The notes: generated by a model from the letters alone, not told the origin. Numbered from the stretch's first letter, positions 44,102 to 53,352 are shown. The stretch is 64,000 nucleotides of DNA from Dokdonia sp. PRO95 (GCF_000355805.1 NZ_CM001837.1:2478100-2542099); one strand, 5' to 3'. Program-made: numbers and translations.

Positions 44102-44141
44102 TAAAATAAAAAACTGCGCTAATCCTAAGATTAGCGCAGTT
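44102..44141 (-). terminator. Terminator of tRNA-Arg
   Basis: AACTGCGCTAATC and GATTAGCGCAGTT pair perfectly around a four-base loop; on the minus strand a T-rich run follows. Confidence 0.8.
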
Positions 44142-44166
44142 ATGGTGCTTTTTGAAAAGCTTTTCG

Positions 44167-44240
44167 TGACCTCGACAGGATTCAAACCTGTAACCTCTTG
44201 AGCCGTAATCAAGTGCGCTATTCAGTTGCGCCACGAGGCC
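44167..44240 (-). tRNA. tRNA-Arg (anticodon ACG)
   Basis: On the minus strand the 74-base gene has acceptor arms GGCCTCG and CGAGGTC (one G-T pair) with discriminator A. The anticodon arm CTTGA-TTACGGC-TCAAG gives ACG, read as inosine at the first position for CGU/CGC/CGA arginine codons. The T arm is ACAGG-TTTGAAT-CCTGT. The CCA end is not encoded. The cloverleaf is complete by eye. Confidence 0.95.
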
Positions 44241-44443
44241 TAATTGAAAGAACAATTACTAGTTCGTTTCGGGGTGCAAATATACAATTGTTTGTTTCAT
44301 TTAAACAAATAAAATCAACAAAATATTACAATTATTTTGTAATATTTTTCTATTAATCTTTAAGTCAAATAATTACATAAATTGTATGTGATAAATATTT
44401 TTTAAGAATTAAAGTGTTTAATCCAAAATGGTAACTTTACGGC

Positions 44444-44956
44444 ATGCAAATTTCAGATTACATAAGAGATATTCAAGATTTTCCTAAAGAAGGAATTACT
44501 TTTAAAGATATTACTCCATTGTTGGGTGATGCAAACGCTTTCGCGAAAGCGGAAGAGATTTTATACACACTCGTTCCAGAAACAGATATTGATGTTGTAG
44601 TAGGAATAGAGGCTAGGGGTTTCTTTTTTGGTACGTTGCTTGCCAAAAGACTAAACGCTGGATTTGTGCCTGTAAGAAAGCCTAATAAATTACCTTATGA
44701 TAGGATATCTCAGGAGTACGCGCTTGAATATGGTACAGATATCCTTGAGATGCATAGCGATGCTATCAAGCCAGGAGATAAAGTCCTATTGCATGACGAC
44801 ATATTAGCCACAGGAGGAACAGCTGCAGCTGTAATTGCTCTTGTTGAGCAACTAGGAGGAGAAGTAGTGCAATGTAACTTTCTTATCGAGCTAGACTTCT
44901 TAAAGGGCAGAGATAAATTAGTTGGAAAGCACGTAGCCGCCGCAATTACTTACTAA
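44444..44956 (+). CDS. apt: Adenine phosphoribosyltransferase
   Basis: 170 aa, the usual length. It makes AMP from adenine and PRPP (purine salvage). Seen: IRDIQDFPKEGITFKDITPL at the N-terminus, VGIEARGFFFGTLLAKRLNA (about 54-73), the flexible-loop tyrosine region RKPNKLPYDRISQEYALEYG and the PRPP loop VLLHDDILATGGTAAAVI (about 119-136). An exact CTTTCGCGAAAG palindrome inside the gene (44535) encodes NAFAKA without disturbing the alignment to the family, so it arose by codon choice and not by insertion. The gene overlaps the convergent TonB receptor by 4 bases. Confidence 0.96.
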   Translation: MQISDYIRDIQDFPKEGITFKDITPLLGDANAFAKAEEILYTLVPETDIDVVVGIEARGFFFGTLLAKRLNAGFVPVRKPNKLPYDRISQEYALEYGTDILEMHSDAIKPGDKVLLHDDILATGGTAAAVIALVEQLGGEVVQCNFLIELDFLKGRDKLVGKHVAAAITY

Positions 44957-47247
44957 AAGTTATATTGAAAACTAAGGTTTGGTGTAAAGCCCAGTGATTT
45001 TACAGTCATTTGCTGTACTTCATTATCACTATCAACTAGATAATAGGTGTTAAGGATATTGTCGCTATTAATCAGATTCCAGATAGATGCGCCTATTTGA
45101 GCATGATTATTAAGCATTTTGAAATTGTATATGGTAGAGATGTCAAACCTCAGAAAGCTATCTGATAATGAAGAGTTAGGTCTCTCATAAACAATCTGAT
45201 TATTCTGTAGAACACTTTGATTTTGTGGGCGTGTAAATGGTGTGCCAGAACGCCAATTAAATCCTAGTGAAAGTTTAAAACGCTCAAGATTATATGAAGT
45301 TCCAGCGCTTATAGAATGTCTTATATCATTGTTATTTGGAAATCTTTGACCGTTGTTTAAAGTATTAAAAGTGTAGTTGTTTTTTGAATAAGAATAACTT
45401 AGCCAGTTGGTAAAGGATTTAAATCTTTTTCTGGCAAGAAAATCCATGCCTATAACATTATAGGATCCTGTAGCATTTACAAATTGAAATTGATTTTGAA
45501 ATCCTTGACTTCTCGAGCTAATGCCCGCGACATCTTTTACATAACCTTCTATACTAAATAACCATTTACTTTTAGTGTAATCAAGACTTAGTGAGGCTTG
45601 TTTACTTCTTAAAATGGGTAGATTTTCATTATTTGCTGCAACCCATCTTCTTCGTTCAAGTCCTAAAAAATCATTGGGTTGATCTATAATTTGGAATACA
45701 GATTGGTTTTTAAACTCACCTAGAGCACTTACCTTAAAGTAATTTAAAAACCGCTGACTAAAACGTAGTCTAGGCTCTATAATAAACTTCTTAAAACGTT
45801 CTAGGTAGCTGGCTCTCGTGCCTGCAGTAAATTGGGTGGTTTTGTTATTTGAGAGAAAAGAAAGCTCTGTAAATAGCGCTTGTGTGCGAGTGATGTTTTT
45901 TTCATTACTAAAAAATAACGGATTATTAGTTTGTGCGAGATTTCTAGTTCCTATCTCTGTAAATTGATATCCATTTTCCCATCTTAAATTATTACTTAGC
46001 CTTAACTGTGTGTTTAATTTGAGACCTATGTCTAGAACTTCGTTTTCTTGGTCAAGTTGTTGGTTATTTTCTATATTAAAATTACGTGCCCTTAGATTAT
46101 AGTTTGAGGCATACATATTAATATCAGTCTTAAGTTTTGCATTCCACTTTCTTGCATAATTTATTTTTAAAGCACTATTTCCTTGATCAATGCCACTGCG
46201 TGCAAAAACTCCTGTCGCAGTAGTGTTTTCATCATATTCTAGCTTATTAAACAGCGTGGTGGCGCTTATACTTAAGTAATCACGATTGCTTATGTTGTAT
46301 ATGTATTTTGCACTTATATCGTAAAAAAAGAAATTAATATTTGTTGTAGAAATGGGAAGGTTATTTCTCATTTCCAAATCTGTATCTTGAAAAATACGAT
46401 CTGAATAACTGCGATATGTAGGCGTATCAGTTATATCTGTGTGAGATCTTCTAGCAGATAGGAGTACAGTTGCTTTTTTTGTGAGTGGTAGTCTCGCAAA
46501 TCCCTTTACATGCAATAAGTTGCCACTTATGCTACCGCTTTTCTTGTTAGAAATACTGTCTTCTAAACCTATTTTGAGTACACCTGATACACCGTCACCA
46601 TAGCGAGCGCTTGTGCCATTTTTTATAATTTCAACTTGTTTAGTTAAATAAGGATTAAAAGCAGATATAAGACCAAAGAAATGTCCAGATTGGTACATTT
46701 TAATACCGTCCCAAAGTATTAAATTTTGATCGTTTGTACCGCCACGTATATTTACGTCAGAAACGGTCTCGTTTGTGCTTATAATTCCAGGCAATGCTTG
46801 GACTGTTTGTAAGACATCCGGTTCTATAATACCAGGAAGAATGCCAAATTGCTTTGGTGTTATTATTGTGATACCAGAACTAGATTTTGAGATTCCAGAA
46901 GTAAGTAAGGAAGCAATGTAAATATTATCTAGCTCATGAATTTCGCTAGGATTATTGAGATCCCTTAAAACAATAAATCGATTATTAAGTTTGTTAAAAT
47001 CAAAGCCCGTATAGTTTGTGATAAGAAGTAGCGCATCATCAAGACTTTTATCTGTTGAAATGCGTGGTATTTTAATAGAGGAAACGAGTTCATCTACATA
47101 AGAAAATCTCACGTCATACCTTGTCTCGATGCTTTTTAAAACAGCAACCAGAGATATTCTTTCACTGTTATTTTCTTGAGATCGTAAATCAGAAAAAAAT
47201 AAAAAGAATAATAGAAGAAAAAGTATTGAGAAAACTTTCTTAATCAC
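44953..47247 (-). CDS. TonB-dependent receptor with N-terminal STN domain (signal-transducing type)
   Basis: 764 aa; GTG start at 47247 overlapping the FecR stop by 8 bases. Signal peptide VFSILFLLLFFLFFSDLRSQ, then an STN (secretin/TonB N-terminal) domain (about 25-100; RISTDKSLDDALLLITNYTG) in the place usually taken by the anti-sigma contact, plug (PGIISTNETVSDVNIRGGTN, about 155-175) and barrel to SFQYNF. Together with the adjacent FecR and ECF sigma genes this is a cell-surface signalling system. The substrate is unknown. Confidence 0.88.
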   Translation of the reverse strand: MIKKVFSILFLLLFFLFFSDLRSQENNSERISLVAVLKSIETRYDVRFSYVDELVSSIKIPRISTDKSLDDALLLITNYTGFDFNKLNNRFIVLRDLNNPSEIHELDNIYIASLLTSGISKSSSGITIITPKQFGILPGIIEPDVLQTVQALPGIISTNETVSDVNIRGGTNDQNLILWDGIKMYQSGHFFGLISAFNPYLTKQVEIIKNGTSARYGDGVSGVLKIGLEDSISNKKSGSISGNLLHVKGFARLPLTKKATVLLSARRSHTDITDTPTYRSYSDRIFQDTDLEMRNNLPISTTNINFFFYDISAKYIYNISNRDYLSISATTLFNKLEYDENTTATGVFARSGIDQGNSALKINYARKWNAKLKTDINMYASNYNLRARNFNIENNQQLDQENEVLDIGLKLNTQLRLSNNLRWENGYQFTEIGTRNLAQTNNPLFFSNEKNITRTQALFTELSFLSNNKTTQFTAGTRASYLERFKKFIIEPRLRFSQRFLNYFKVSALGEFKNQSVFQIIDQPNDFLGLERRRWVAANNENLPILRSKQASLSLDYTKSKWLFSIEGYVKDVAGISSRSQGFQNQFQFVNATGSYNVIGMDFLARKRFKSFTNWLSYSYSKNNYTFNTLNNGQRFPNNNDIRHSISAGTSYNLERFKLSLGFNWRSGTPFTRPQNQSVLQNNQIVYERPNSSLSDSFLRFDISTIYNFKMLNNHAQIGASIWNLINSDNILNTYYLVDSDNEVQQMTVKSLGFTPNLSFQYNF

Positions 47248-48139
47248 GAGCTAAAGTTACCTTATTTTCCTCTTTGGTATAGGTTAAATTAAAAGGTAGA
47301 CTTATAGATTTTAGAGCAATATCTAGATTGTCATGGGTAAATGTACCTGTAAATAGTTCTTGAGAAAATACTTCGTTTACATCAACTTGAACTTGATATT
47401 GTCTTTCTAGTTCTGCAATCACTTCTTTTAAAGGAGTTTTTTCAAACGAACTTTCATTATACGTCCATGACGGTGTTTTGGGAGTATTTGTGATTTTAGT
47501 TCCTGCTATGAGTACGCTTTCGCGAAAGCGGTCTCCAGCTTTTAATATTACTTCCTGTGCCGCGGTTGTAACTTTTACAGAACCTTCATAACACACTACG
47601 TCAAAGTATTCGTCTCTATTTTTGATATTAAACTGTGTTCCTAATACCGTTACAGTCCCATTTGTAGTCGTAACGTTAAATGTAGTTCCCTTAGACACTT
47701 TGAAATATGCCTCTCCTTCTAGAGATACATTGCGTTGTGCTTCCCAAGTATTTTCATCATAAGAAATAGAAGACATTGCGTTGAGCATCACTGTAGAGTT
47801 GTCGGGCAATGTGATGGTTTCTTTTTGGGCAATATGAGTGTAGTGCTCAATACTAGTAGATCTTTGTGATACAGCAAAGTAAACACCTACAAATAGGATA
47901 AGTACTGCTGCGATACGAAGAAAAGGTTTTAGCCAAATCACTTTAGATTTCTTAGCCTCTATACGTGCCTGCAACACCTCAAGTTGAGTGTCTATATTGT
48001 AAGTAGGGATTTCTAGGTTCTTGACAGTATCAGAAATACGGATATACTGATCATATTCTTCAAGATTTTTAAATGCTTGAAGCTCACTCTCGGTAAGCTC
48101 ATTATCGAGCCATTTACGTATTAATTGTTCTTTTTCCAT
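47240..48139 (-). CDS. FecR-type anti-sigma factor
   Basis: 299 aa. The short cytoplasmic N-terminus (MEKEQLIRKWLDNELTESEL) should hold the sigma factor. One membrane helix follows (FLRIAAVLILFVGVYFAVSQ, about residues 72-91), then a periplasmic FecR domain (about 100-200; TLPDNSTVMLNAMSSISYDE, EGEAYFKVSKGTTFNVTTTN) and a C-terminal STN-like segment (LKEVIAELERQYQVQVDVNE). It relays the receptor signal across the inner membrane. The palindrome copy at 47513 encodes DRFRESV. Confidence 0.92.
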   Translation of the reverse strand: MEKEQLIRKWLDNELTESELQAFKNLEEYDQYIRISDTVKNLEIPTYNIDTQLEVLQARIEAKKSKVIWLKPFLRIAAVLILFVGVYFAVSQRSTSIEHYTHIAQKETITLPDNSTVMLNAMSSISYDENTWEAQRNVSLEGEAYFKVSKGTTFNVTTTNGTVTVLGTQFNIKNRDEYFDVVCYEGSVKVTTAAQEVILKAGDRFRESVLIAGTKITNTPKTPSWTYNESSFEKTPLKEVIAELERQYQVQVDVNEVFSQELFTGTFTHDNLDIALKSISLPFNLTYTKEENKVTLARD

Positions 48140-48178
48140 AGCGTTACTGTATATGTAACAGGGTTATTGTTGTTTCTC

Positions 48179-48697
48179 CTACCTGAGCTCTGCAATTTCT
48201 ACCTTTAATTTTTTTAAAGCTCCGTAAATTCTTTTTTCTACTGCCTTTGTAGATATACCTAAGAGCGCTGCAATTTCCTTGTGTTTTTTTCCTTCTACAC
48301 GGTTTAGTAAAAAAGCGGTTCGTTGCGCCTCTGTGAGATTTGCAATCGCTTTTTCAAGTTTTTGTTGGTATTCTTGTTCCTCAAGTACAAATTCTGGAGT
48401 CTCATTTGTATATCCTTTGGGGATATTCTTTTTAAATTTTAAGACCACCTTCTTGTGTGCATAGGCATTAAGCGTGAGGTTATTTGCTATGGTAAATAGA
48501 TAGCTTTTTGCTTTCTCTTCAGAAACTTTTGAGCAGTTTTCCCAGAGCTTGATAAATGCCTCTTGTACTTTATCTTCGGGATTATAGTCGTTCCCAAATT
48601 TGTAGTAAAGAAAATTATAAAGATTTTTAGAATGCGCTTTAAAGACCCTATTATAGATAGTTTCGTGGCAAACACCTTTGTTGTCTCCTTTCTTCAT
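48179..48697 (-). CDS. ECF RNA polymerase sigma factor (FecI-type)
   Basis: The ATG at 48697 gives 172 aa (MKKGDNKGVCHETIYNRVFK); the TTG upstream is less likely. Region 2 is seen in DKVQEAFIKLWENCSK (about 62) and region 4 in LTEAQRTAFLLNRVEGKKHK and EIAALLGISTKAVEKRIYGA. The order sigma, FecR, TonB receptor on one strand is the standard Bacteroidota surface-signalling cassette; the sigma factor is probably released when the receptor is occupied and may activate its own operon and the divergent lipoprotein gene. Confidence 0.92.
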   Translation of the reverse strand: MKKGDNKGVCHETIYNRVFKAHSKNLYNFLYYKFGNDYNPEDKVQEAFIKLWENCSKVSEEKAKSYLFTIANNLTLNAYAHKKVVLKFKKNIPKGYTNETPEFVLEEQEYQQKLEKAIANLTEAQRTAFLLNRVEGKKHKEIAALLGISTKAVEKRIYGALKKLKVEIAELR

Positions 48698-48792
48698 TGG
48701 GTGCAATAATAGAGAAATGTATATAATAACTTAAAAGAGGTAGGAGTTTTTTATTTAAAGTTGTTTTATTATTGCAGTACTTTAATAAAACT

Positions 48793-50796
48793 ATGCAAAT
48801 CATAGCATCCTCATTCTTAAGACATTTACAGCGACCATTGTTATTGATGCTATTATGCATGACAATAGGGTGTCAAGATGATCTTAATGAACAAAGCTCA
48901 ATCGAGGGAGGTGTAGAAGACAATGTGAACGCACAGTTAATGCAATTAATGCATAATGTCGCTCTTAATGATGGGTCTCATGATGATATTATTGATAGGG
49001 CATCTTGCTTAGAGCTTGTCTTGCCAGTTACTGTCACTATAAATAATGCAGATATTATAGTAAACCACACAGGCGATTTTGAAACCATAGCAGCACTTTT
49101 TGAGCAACAAGGAAATGCAGATGATTATACTATTGATTTTCCTGTCACAGTTATAACGTCTACGCATGATCAAGTTGTGGTTGCATCACAGATAGCCCTC
49201 AATGAACTCGTAGAAGCTTGCGGACAGACTACACAAAATGACGCAGATATAGAATGTGTTGATTTTGTATACCCTTTTGGCTTTAGCACTTTTGATCCAG
49301 AATTTACTATTGCAAATGTAGTCAGTGTACAGAGCGATAGAGAATTGCTATCCTTTGTAAATACTGTACAAGGAAGTAATCTTGTAACAGCTATTAATTT
49401 TCCTATTGTTATGAGAGCTCATGATGATACAACGCAGGAGATGTCAAGCCATAGTACGTTATCATCTGCGCTGGTAGAAGCTTCTTCGAGTTGTGAGGAA
49501 GATGATACCTATCATTTTGAGGAAGATGTATGTTTGGAGAGTGAGGTAAACGATTTTCTCATGAGTTGTTACTGGCAGATAACTTCTTACAATAATGAAG
49601 ATACGCTTAGTAATTATGTATTTTCTTTTGGTACAAATAATTACCTTTTATATTTTGACACTAATATTATAGCAGAGGCAACATGGTCTACTTCTGCAAT
49701 AGCTTCTGGTGTTAGACTTAGCTTTTTAGATCTTCCTGTTTTACATACAAATATTGGTGGTAACTGGACGGTAACACAATGTGATGAAGAGACCCTTTTA
49801 TTAGAGAAAGGCGATGATATAATGACGCTTGAGCGAAACTGCTTTCAAGAGCCATTAGATTGTTTTGTTAGTGCTGTACTAAATGTATGTGATAATGGTC
49901 AAGAAGGTGAGGCTACCTTTGACCTAACAGAAACACTTCTAGACTGCGACACCTCAGAAGTAAATATTGCATATTACTACACCCGAGAGGATGCTAGCAA
50001 CCAAACAAATGCGATATCAAACCCTACCAATTATACTACAACTACTAGTCCAGAGCAGCTATGGGTGCGAGCAACACTTTTAAGTGATACAAGTGAGTTT
50101 AAAATATTTTTTATCAATCTTACTGTAGTAGATTGTTGCAGTAATCCACAAGATTATCTTAATGATCTCGTGATTTATATGCCTTTATCTGAATATCCCG
50201 TAGAGCTTATAAGTGGTTATGTAAACAGCGCTGCTATAAATGAATGTGTCGTAGATAGAGATGGCTCCGATCACTGCGCAATTAGTTTTAATCAGGATTC
50301 ATTTACAATACCTGTTACTAGAGAAAATAGTATTGTACAAGGGGATCAGTATACTATAAGTGTCTGGTTTAAAATGCAAAATACAAACTCCGGAGATGTA
50401 GAAATTATATTTCAAAAGGGTACAGATGCAAGTCAAGAAGGATTTGCTCTAGGTGTGACTAACTTTAATACGCCAACTTTCTTTACAAGTGATTTTCAAA
50501 TTGTAGATGAAGATTGGAGTAATGAAGCAGATGTAGAGTGGATGAATACCGACTGGCATCATCTAGCAATAACCGTAGATGGTGCAAACACTGTGAAACT
50601 TTACAGAGACGGTATTCTTCGTAACGAGGTTATTAATGCCGCACTTGACATAGGTAGTACTGCATTAAATGAATATACACTTGGCCAGAATTTCTTAGGT
50701 CACGTGGATGATCTTAGAGTGTACAAGAATGCATTAAACGCCACCGAAATTCAGCAACTCTTTGCTCTAGGAGGTGATTGCTATACCTGCTTGTAG
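48793..50796 (+). CDS. Large LamG-domain surface lipoprotein
   Basis: The ATG at 48793 gives 667 aa (MQIIASSFLRHLQRPLLLML then LCMTIGCQDD, lipoprotein Cys). The N-terminal half has repeated acidic beta-modules with paired cysteines (SCLELVLPVTVTINNADIIV, ECVDFVYPFGFSTFDPEFTI). The C-terminal 200 residues are a LamG/concanavalin-like lectin fold (YTISVWFKMQNTNSGDVEII, WHHLAITVDGANTVKLYRDG, GHVDDLRVYKNALNATEIQQ), ending GGDCYTCL. It is divergent from the ECF sigma operon with a 75-base gap, so it could be a member of that regulon, for example capturing a glycan ligand at the surface. The 3' end is duplicated at 51644. Confidence 0.8.
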   Translation: MQIIASSFLRHLQRPLLLMLLCMTIGCQDDLNEQSSIEGGVEDNVNAQLMQLMHNVALNDGSHDDIIDRASCLELVLPVTVTINNADIIVNHTGDFETIAALFEQQGNADDYTIDFPVTVITSTHDQVVVASQIALNELVEACGQTTQNDADIECVDFVYPFGFSTFDPEFTIANVVSVQSDRELLSFVNTVQGSNLVTAINFPIVMRAHDDTTQEMSSHSTLSSALVEASSSCEEDDTYHFEEDVCLESEVNDFLMSCYWQITSYNNEDTLSNYVFSFGTNNYLLYFDTNIIAEATWSTSAIASGVRLSFLDLPVLHTNIGGNWTVTQCDEETLLLEKGDDIMTLERNCFQEPLDCFVSAVLNVCDNGQEGEATFDLTETLLDCDTSEVNIAYYYTREDASNQTNAISNPTNYTTTTSPEQLWVRATLLSDTSEFKIFFINLTVVDCCSNPQDYLNDLVIYMPLSEYPVELISGYVNSAAINECVVDRDGSDHCAISFNQDSFTIPVTRENSIVQGDQYTISVWFKMQNTNSGDVEIIFQKGTDASQEGFALGVTNFNTPTFFTSDFQIVDEDWSNEADVEWMNTDWHHLAITVDGANTVKLYRDGILRNEVINAALDIGSTALNEYTLGQNFLGHVDDLRVYKNALNATEIQQLFALGGDCYTCL

Positions 50797-50822
50797 ATCC
50801 CTTAATACCAGACTATATCAAT

Positions 50823-50858
50823 AAAAAAAGGCTAGCCATGTAGCTAACCTTTTTTTTG
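50823..50858 (+). terminator. Terminator after LamG lipoprotein (copy 1)
   Basis: AAAAGGCTAGC and GCTAACCTTTTTTT with a five-base loop. The same hairpin occurs at 51708. Confidence 0.75.
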
Positions 50859-50863
50859 TTTTA

Positions 50864-50882
50864 TACGCTTTCGCGAAAGCGT
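50864..50882. repeat. TTTCGCGAAA palindrome copy (duplicated segment 1)
   Basis: TACGCTTTCGCGAAAGCGT, directly after the terminator. Confidence 0.88.
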
Positions 50883-50984
50883 GATGCTATAAAGTTGATA
50901 CCCGCGGCATGCATGCTATTGTAAAGTGAATAGTATACATCTAACATAGAGGTACTTTTTTACAAGCATTGTTTTCAAGTTATA

Positions 50985-51497
50985 TTACTTGAAACGATAG
51001 CCTATACTAATTCCCGCTCTACCACTCACTTTATCTTGGTTGGTTTCAAAAACGTTTCTTCCCATTCCAAAATTTGCTTGTAAAATGATTCCTTCTTTTG
51101 AAATCCACTTGTAACCTACACCTAAACCTATAAGTAGATTATTATCTGTATCTGGTGTAGTATAAGGCTCAAGGATTTTGGTACTGTGAAACATTGTAAA
51201 ACCTTCAACAAAAAGTCCGCTAGCATATTTCTTGCTCAAATAGCGTCTATAGAAACCAGTGATTCCACTGTCATATTCATATTGAAATGCTGCGCCGGAG
51301 TCATTAAAAGTGGTAAATAATGATGTCCCAAAAGAAGAGTTCTCATTAATTGTTCTTTCAAATTCTACGTCAATTGTACCTAAGGCGGTAGAGAGCCCGT
51401 TTAATTTTAATTCTGAAAAATTTGATTTTTCAAACTGTTCTTGTGCAAACATAGTAGTACAAAATAATAGTAATGATAAAGTGATTAATTGTCTCAT
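50985..51497 (-). CDS. Exported outer-membrane beta-barrel-like protein
   Basis: 170 aa: a signal peptide (MRQLITLSLLLFCTTMFAQE) and an eight-stranded barrel pattern with alternating aromatic residues (FQYEYDSGITGFYRRYLSKK, YASGLFVEGFTMFHSTKILE, GVGYKWISKEGIILQANFGM) ending in GISIGYRFK, typical of small outer-membrane barrels of the DUF3575 kind. It lies between the two copies of a duplicated 3' segment of the LamG gene, on the opposite strand. Function unknown. Confidence 0.75.
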   Translation of the reverse strand: MRQLITLSLLLFCTTMFAQEQFEKSNFSELKLNGLSTALGTIDVEFERTINENSSFGTSLFTTFNDSGAAFQYEYDSGITGFYRRYLSKKYASGLFVEGFTMFHSTKILEPYTTPDTDNNLLIGLGVGYKWISKEGIILQANFGMGRNVFETNQDKVSGRAGISIGYRFK

Positions 51498-51583
51498 GAT
51501 GAATGAATTATAAAGTTAGTTATAAAGTCAAATCTATACGGTTTTCCTTCTTGAGATAGTTAAGAATTTGGTAAATAACATAA

Positions 51584-51679
51584 TGCATAAACTATTTAAC
51601 TTTTAATTATGGCACTAAGAATTTTGTCGTTGTACAAGAAATCTTTGCTTTAGAAGGTGATTGCCACACCTGCTTGTAG
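51584..51679 (+). pseudogene. Remnant of a LamG-lipoprotein 3' end
   Basis: The frame ends TKNFVVVQEIFALEGDCHTC L stop, matching YKNALNATEIQQLFALGGDC YTCL of the intact gene. From 51644 the DNA stays close to 50761-50893 through the terminator and palindrome. Only the tail of a former duplicate gene survives, with stop codons directly upstream. Confidence 0.75.
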
Positions 51680-51707
51680 ATCCTTCAATACTAGGCTTTA
51701 TCAATAA

Positions 51708-51738
51708 AAAAAAAGGCTAGCCGTGTAGCTAACCTTTT
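51708..51738 (+). terminator. Terminator after LamG remnant (copy 2)
   Basis: AAAAGGCTAGC and GCTAACCTTTTTTT around GTGTA, the duplicate of the hairpin at 50823. It may now serve as end signal for the minus-strand gene at 51778. Confidence 0.7.
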
Positions 51739-51747
51739 TTTGTTTTA

Positions 51748-51766
51748 TACGCTTTCGCGAAAGCGT
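51748..51766. repeat. TTTCGCGAAA palindrome copy (duplicated segment 2)
   Basis: TACGCTTTCGCGAAAGCGT, duplicated along with the terminator. Confidence 0.88.
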
Positions 51767-51777
51767 GATACTATAAA

Positions 51778-51969
51778 TTAAAGCAATCTTGCTCTTCTTT
51801 TCTTTCTAAAGTCTCTCACAAAGTACCATGTGGCACAACTTAAAATGATAACGATACTTACAGTGTTACCAAAAATAAGTGTAAGAAGTAAATAGCCTAA
51901 GTAAAAGGCGCTAGCATAGAAGGCCACCGCTAGTAACATGACTAAGTATAAAGCAATCGTTTTAATCAT
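51778..51969 (-). CDS. Small membrane protein with two helices
   Basis: 63 aa: two hydrophobic segments (IALYLVMLLAVAFYASAFYL and LTLIFGNTVSIVIILSCATW) with a basic C-terminus (FVRDFRKKRRARLL) in the cytoplasm. It sits 14 bases after the fumarylacetoacetase gene on the same strand, so it may be read together. No family is recognised; conservation in related genomes would be the test. It ends directly beside the duplicated palindrome. Confidence 0.55.
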   Translation of the reverse strand: MIKTIALYLVMLLAVAFYASAFYLGYLLLTLIFGNTVSIVIILSCATWYFVRDFRKKRRARLL

Positions 51970-51983
51970 TTATAGACGATTCA

Positions 51984-53276
51984 CTATTTAGTTTTAGGCT
52001 CAAATACAGGAAGTAATTTTGTCGAAACCTCGCCAAAACCTATGCGTGGATAATCCTTTGTTTTAGAGTAACCACGTATAATTACTGTGTCATTATCTTC
52101 AATAAACTTACGATCACCACCTTCTTCAAGTTTGACAGGCTTTTCTCCTCTCCATGATAACTCGAGCATAGATCCGTAAGAATCTGGTGTTTTTCCAGAT
52201 AGTGTACCGCTTCCCATCATATCTCCAGCATTTACAGGGCATCCATTTACAGTATGGTGCGCTAGTTGCTGGCTCATGTTCCAGTACATATACTTAAAGT
52301 TAGATTTACAAACCGTAGTCTCTTTCTTTCCTTCTGGTTGTAATGCTACTTCAAGATTGATATCAAAACTTTTCTTTCCTTCATATTGTAAGTAAGGAAG
52401 TAATTCTTTTTTAGGCTTAGGGCTTTCAACGCGGAAAGGCTCAAGTGCATCAAGAGTTACAATCCAAGGAGAGATTGAAGAGGCAAAGTTTTTTGCAAGA
52501 AATGGTCCCAGTGGCACATACTCCCATTTTTGAATATCTCGAGCACTCCAGTCATTAAAGAGTACAAGTCCAAAAATATTTTCTTCGGCATCTGCCGTAG
52601 TGATAGATTCACCTAGATTATTTGCATCTGTAGTAATAAAAGCCATCTCTAGTTCAAAATCTACTAATCTTGATGGGCCAAAAATAGGCTCTGTAGCTCC
52701 GTTAGGTAATTTCTGACCGTTAGGACGGTGTACCGGAATTCCTGATGGTATTACAGAAGAACTTCTCCCGTGATATGCAACAGGTAAATGGAGCCAGTTA
52801 GGCATCAAAGCATTTTCCTCACCGCGGAACATGGTTCCTACATTTGTAGCATGCTCTATACTTGAGTAGAAATCTGTATAATCACCTATTTGTACAGGTA
52901 ATTGCATCTCAACTTCTTCCATTTTGAAAATTACAACTTCACAATCTTTCTTATTATTACGTAAAGATTCGTTTGTTTCCTCAAAAATTTCGGCAATGCG
53001 GTTACGTACTAATCTCCATGTTTTACGGCCATCTGCAATAAAATCATTGAGTGTGTCTTGTAAAAAAATATCATCTGTAAGTGGGATACCTTCAAAGTAA
53101 CCTAACTGGTGTAAAGCACCAAGATCTATTGCGTAATCACCTATACGCGTCCCTATTGTAATAACGTCATCACGCGTTAAGAATACACCAAAAGGAATGT
53201 TCTGTATTGGGAAATCTGTATTTTTTGGCGTTTCGAGCCAAGTTTTTCTAGAGGGATCGTTAGCAGATAGTGGCAT
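51984..53276 (-). CDS. fahA: Fumarylacetoacetase
   Basis: 430 aa, the family's usual length. It catalyses the last step of tyrosine/phenylalanine breakdown, splitting 4-fumarylacetoacetate to fumarate and acetoacetate. Seen: the N-terminal domain FPIQNIPFGVFLTRDDVITI, then the catalytic domain with YTDFYSSIEHATNVGTMFRG (about 122-141), HLPVAYHGRSSSVIPSGIPV, EMAFITTDANNLGESI, NDWSARDIQKWEYVPLGPFL (about 241-260) and GDMMGSGTLSGKTP near 350. It is oriented away from glyA; no other homogentisate-pathway gene is in the window. Confidence 0.95.
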   Translation of the reverse strand: MPLSANDPSRKTWLETPKNTDFPIQNIPFGVFLTRDDVITIGTRIGDYAIDLGALHQLGYFEGIPLTDDIFLQDTLNDFIADGRKTWRLVRNRIAEIFEETNESLRNNKKDCEVVIFKMEEVEMQLPVQIGDYTDFYSSIEHATNVGTMFRGEENALMPNWLHLPVAYHGRSSSVIPSGIPVHRPNGQKLPNGATEPIFGPSRLVDFELEMAFITTDANNLGESITTADAEENIFGLVLFNDWSARDIQKWEYVPLGPFLAKNFASSISPWIVTLDALEPFRVESPKPKKELLPYLQYEGKKSFDINLEVALQPEGKKETTVCKSNFKYMYWNMSQQLAHHTVNGCPVNAGDMMGSGTLSGKTPDSYGSMLELSWRGEKPVKLEEGGDRKFIEDNDTVIIRGYSKTKDYPRIGFGEVSTKLLPVFEPKTK

Positions 53277-53352
53277 TGTCTATTATTTGATAAGTTGTTT
53301 GTAATTCTCTCTTCAAATATAGGATTTATAGCACTCTTAAAAAGTCTTTGTA

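Noticed and set aside
44055-44255. Minus-strand frame of 66 codons
   Set aside because: It runs through the tRNA-Arg gene and its terminator.
44535-44551. Palindrome copies in genes as insertion elements
   Set aside because: In apt and glyA the protein length and alignment to the family are unchanged, so no bases were inserted.
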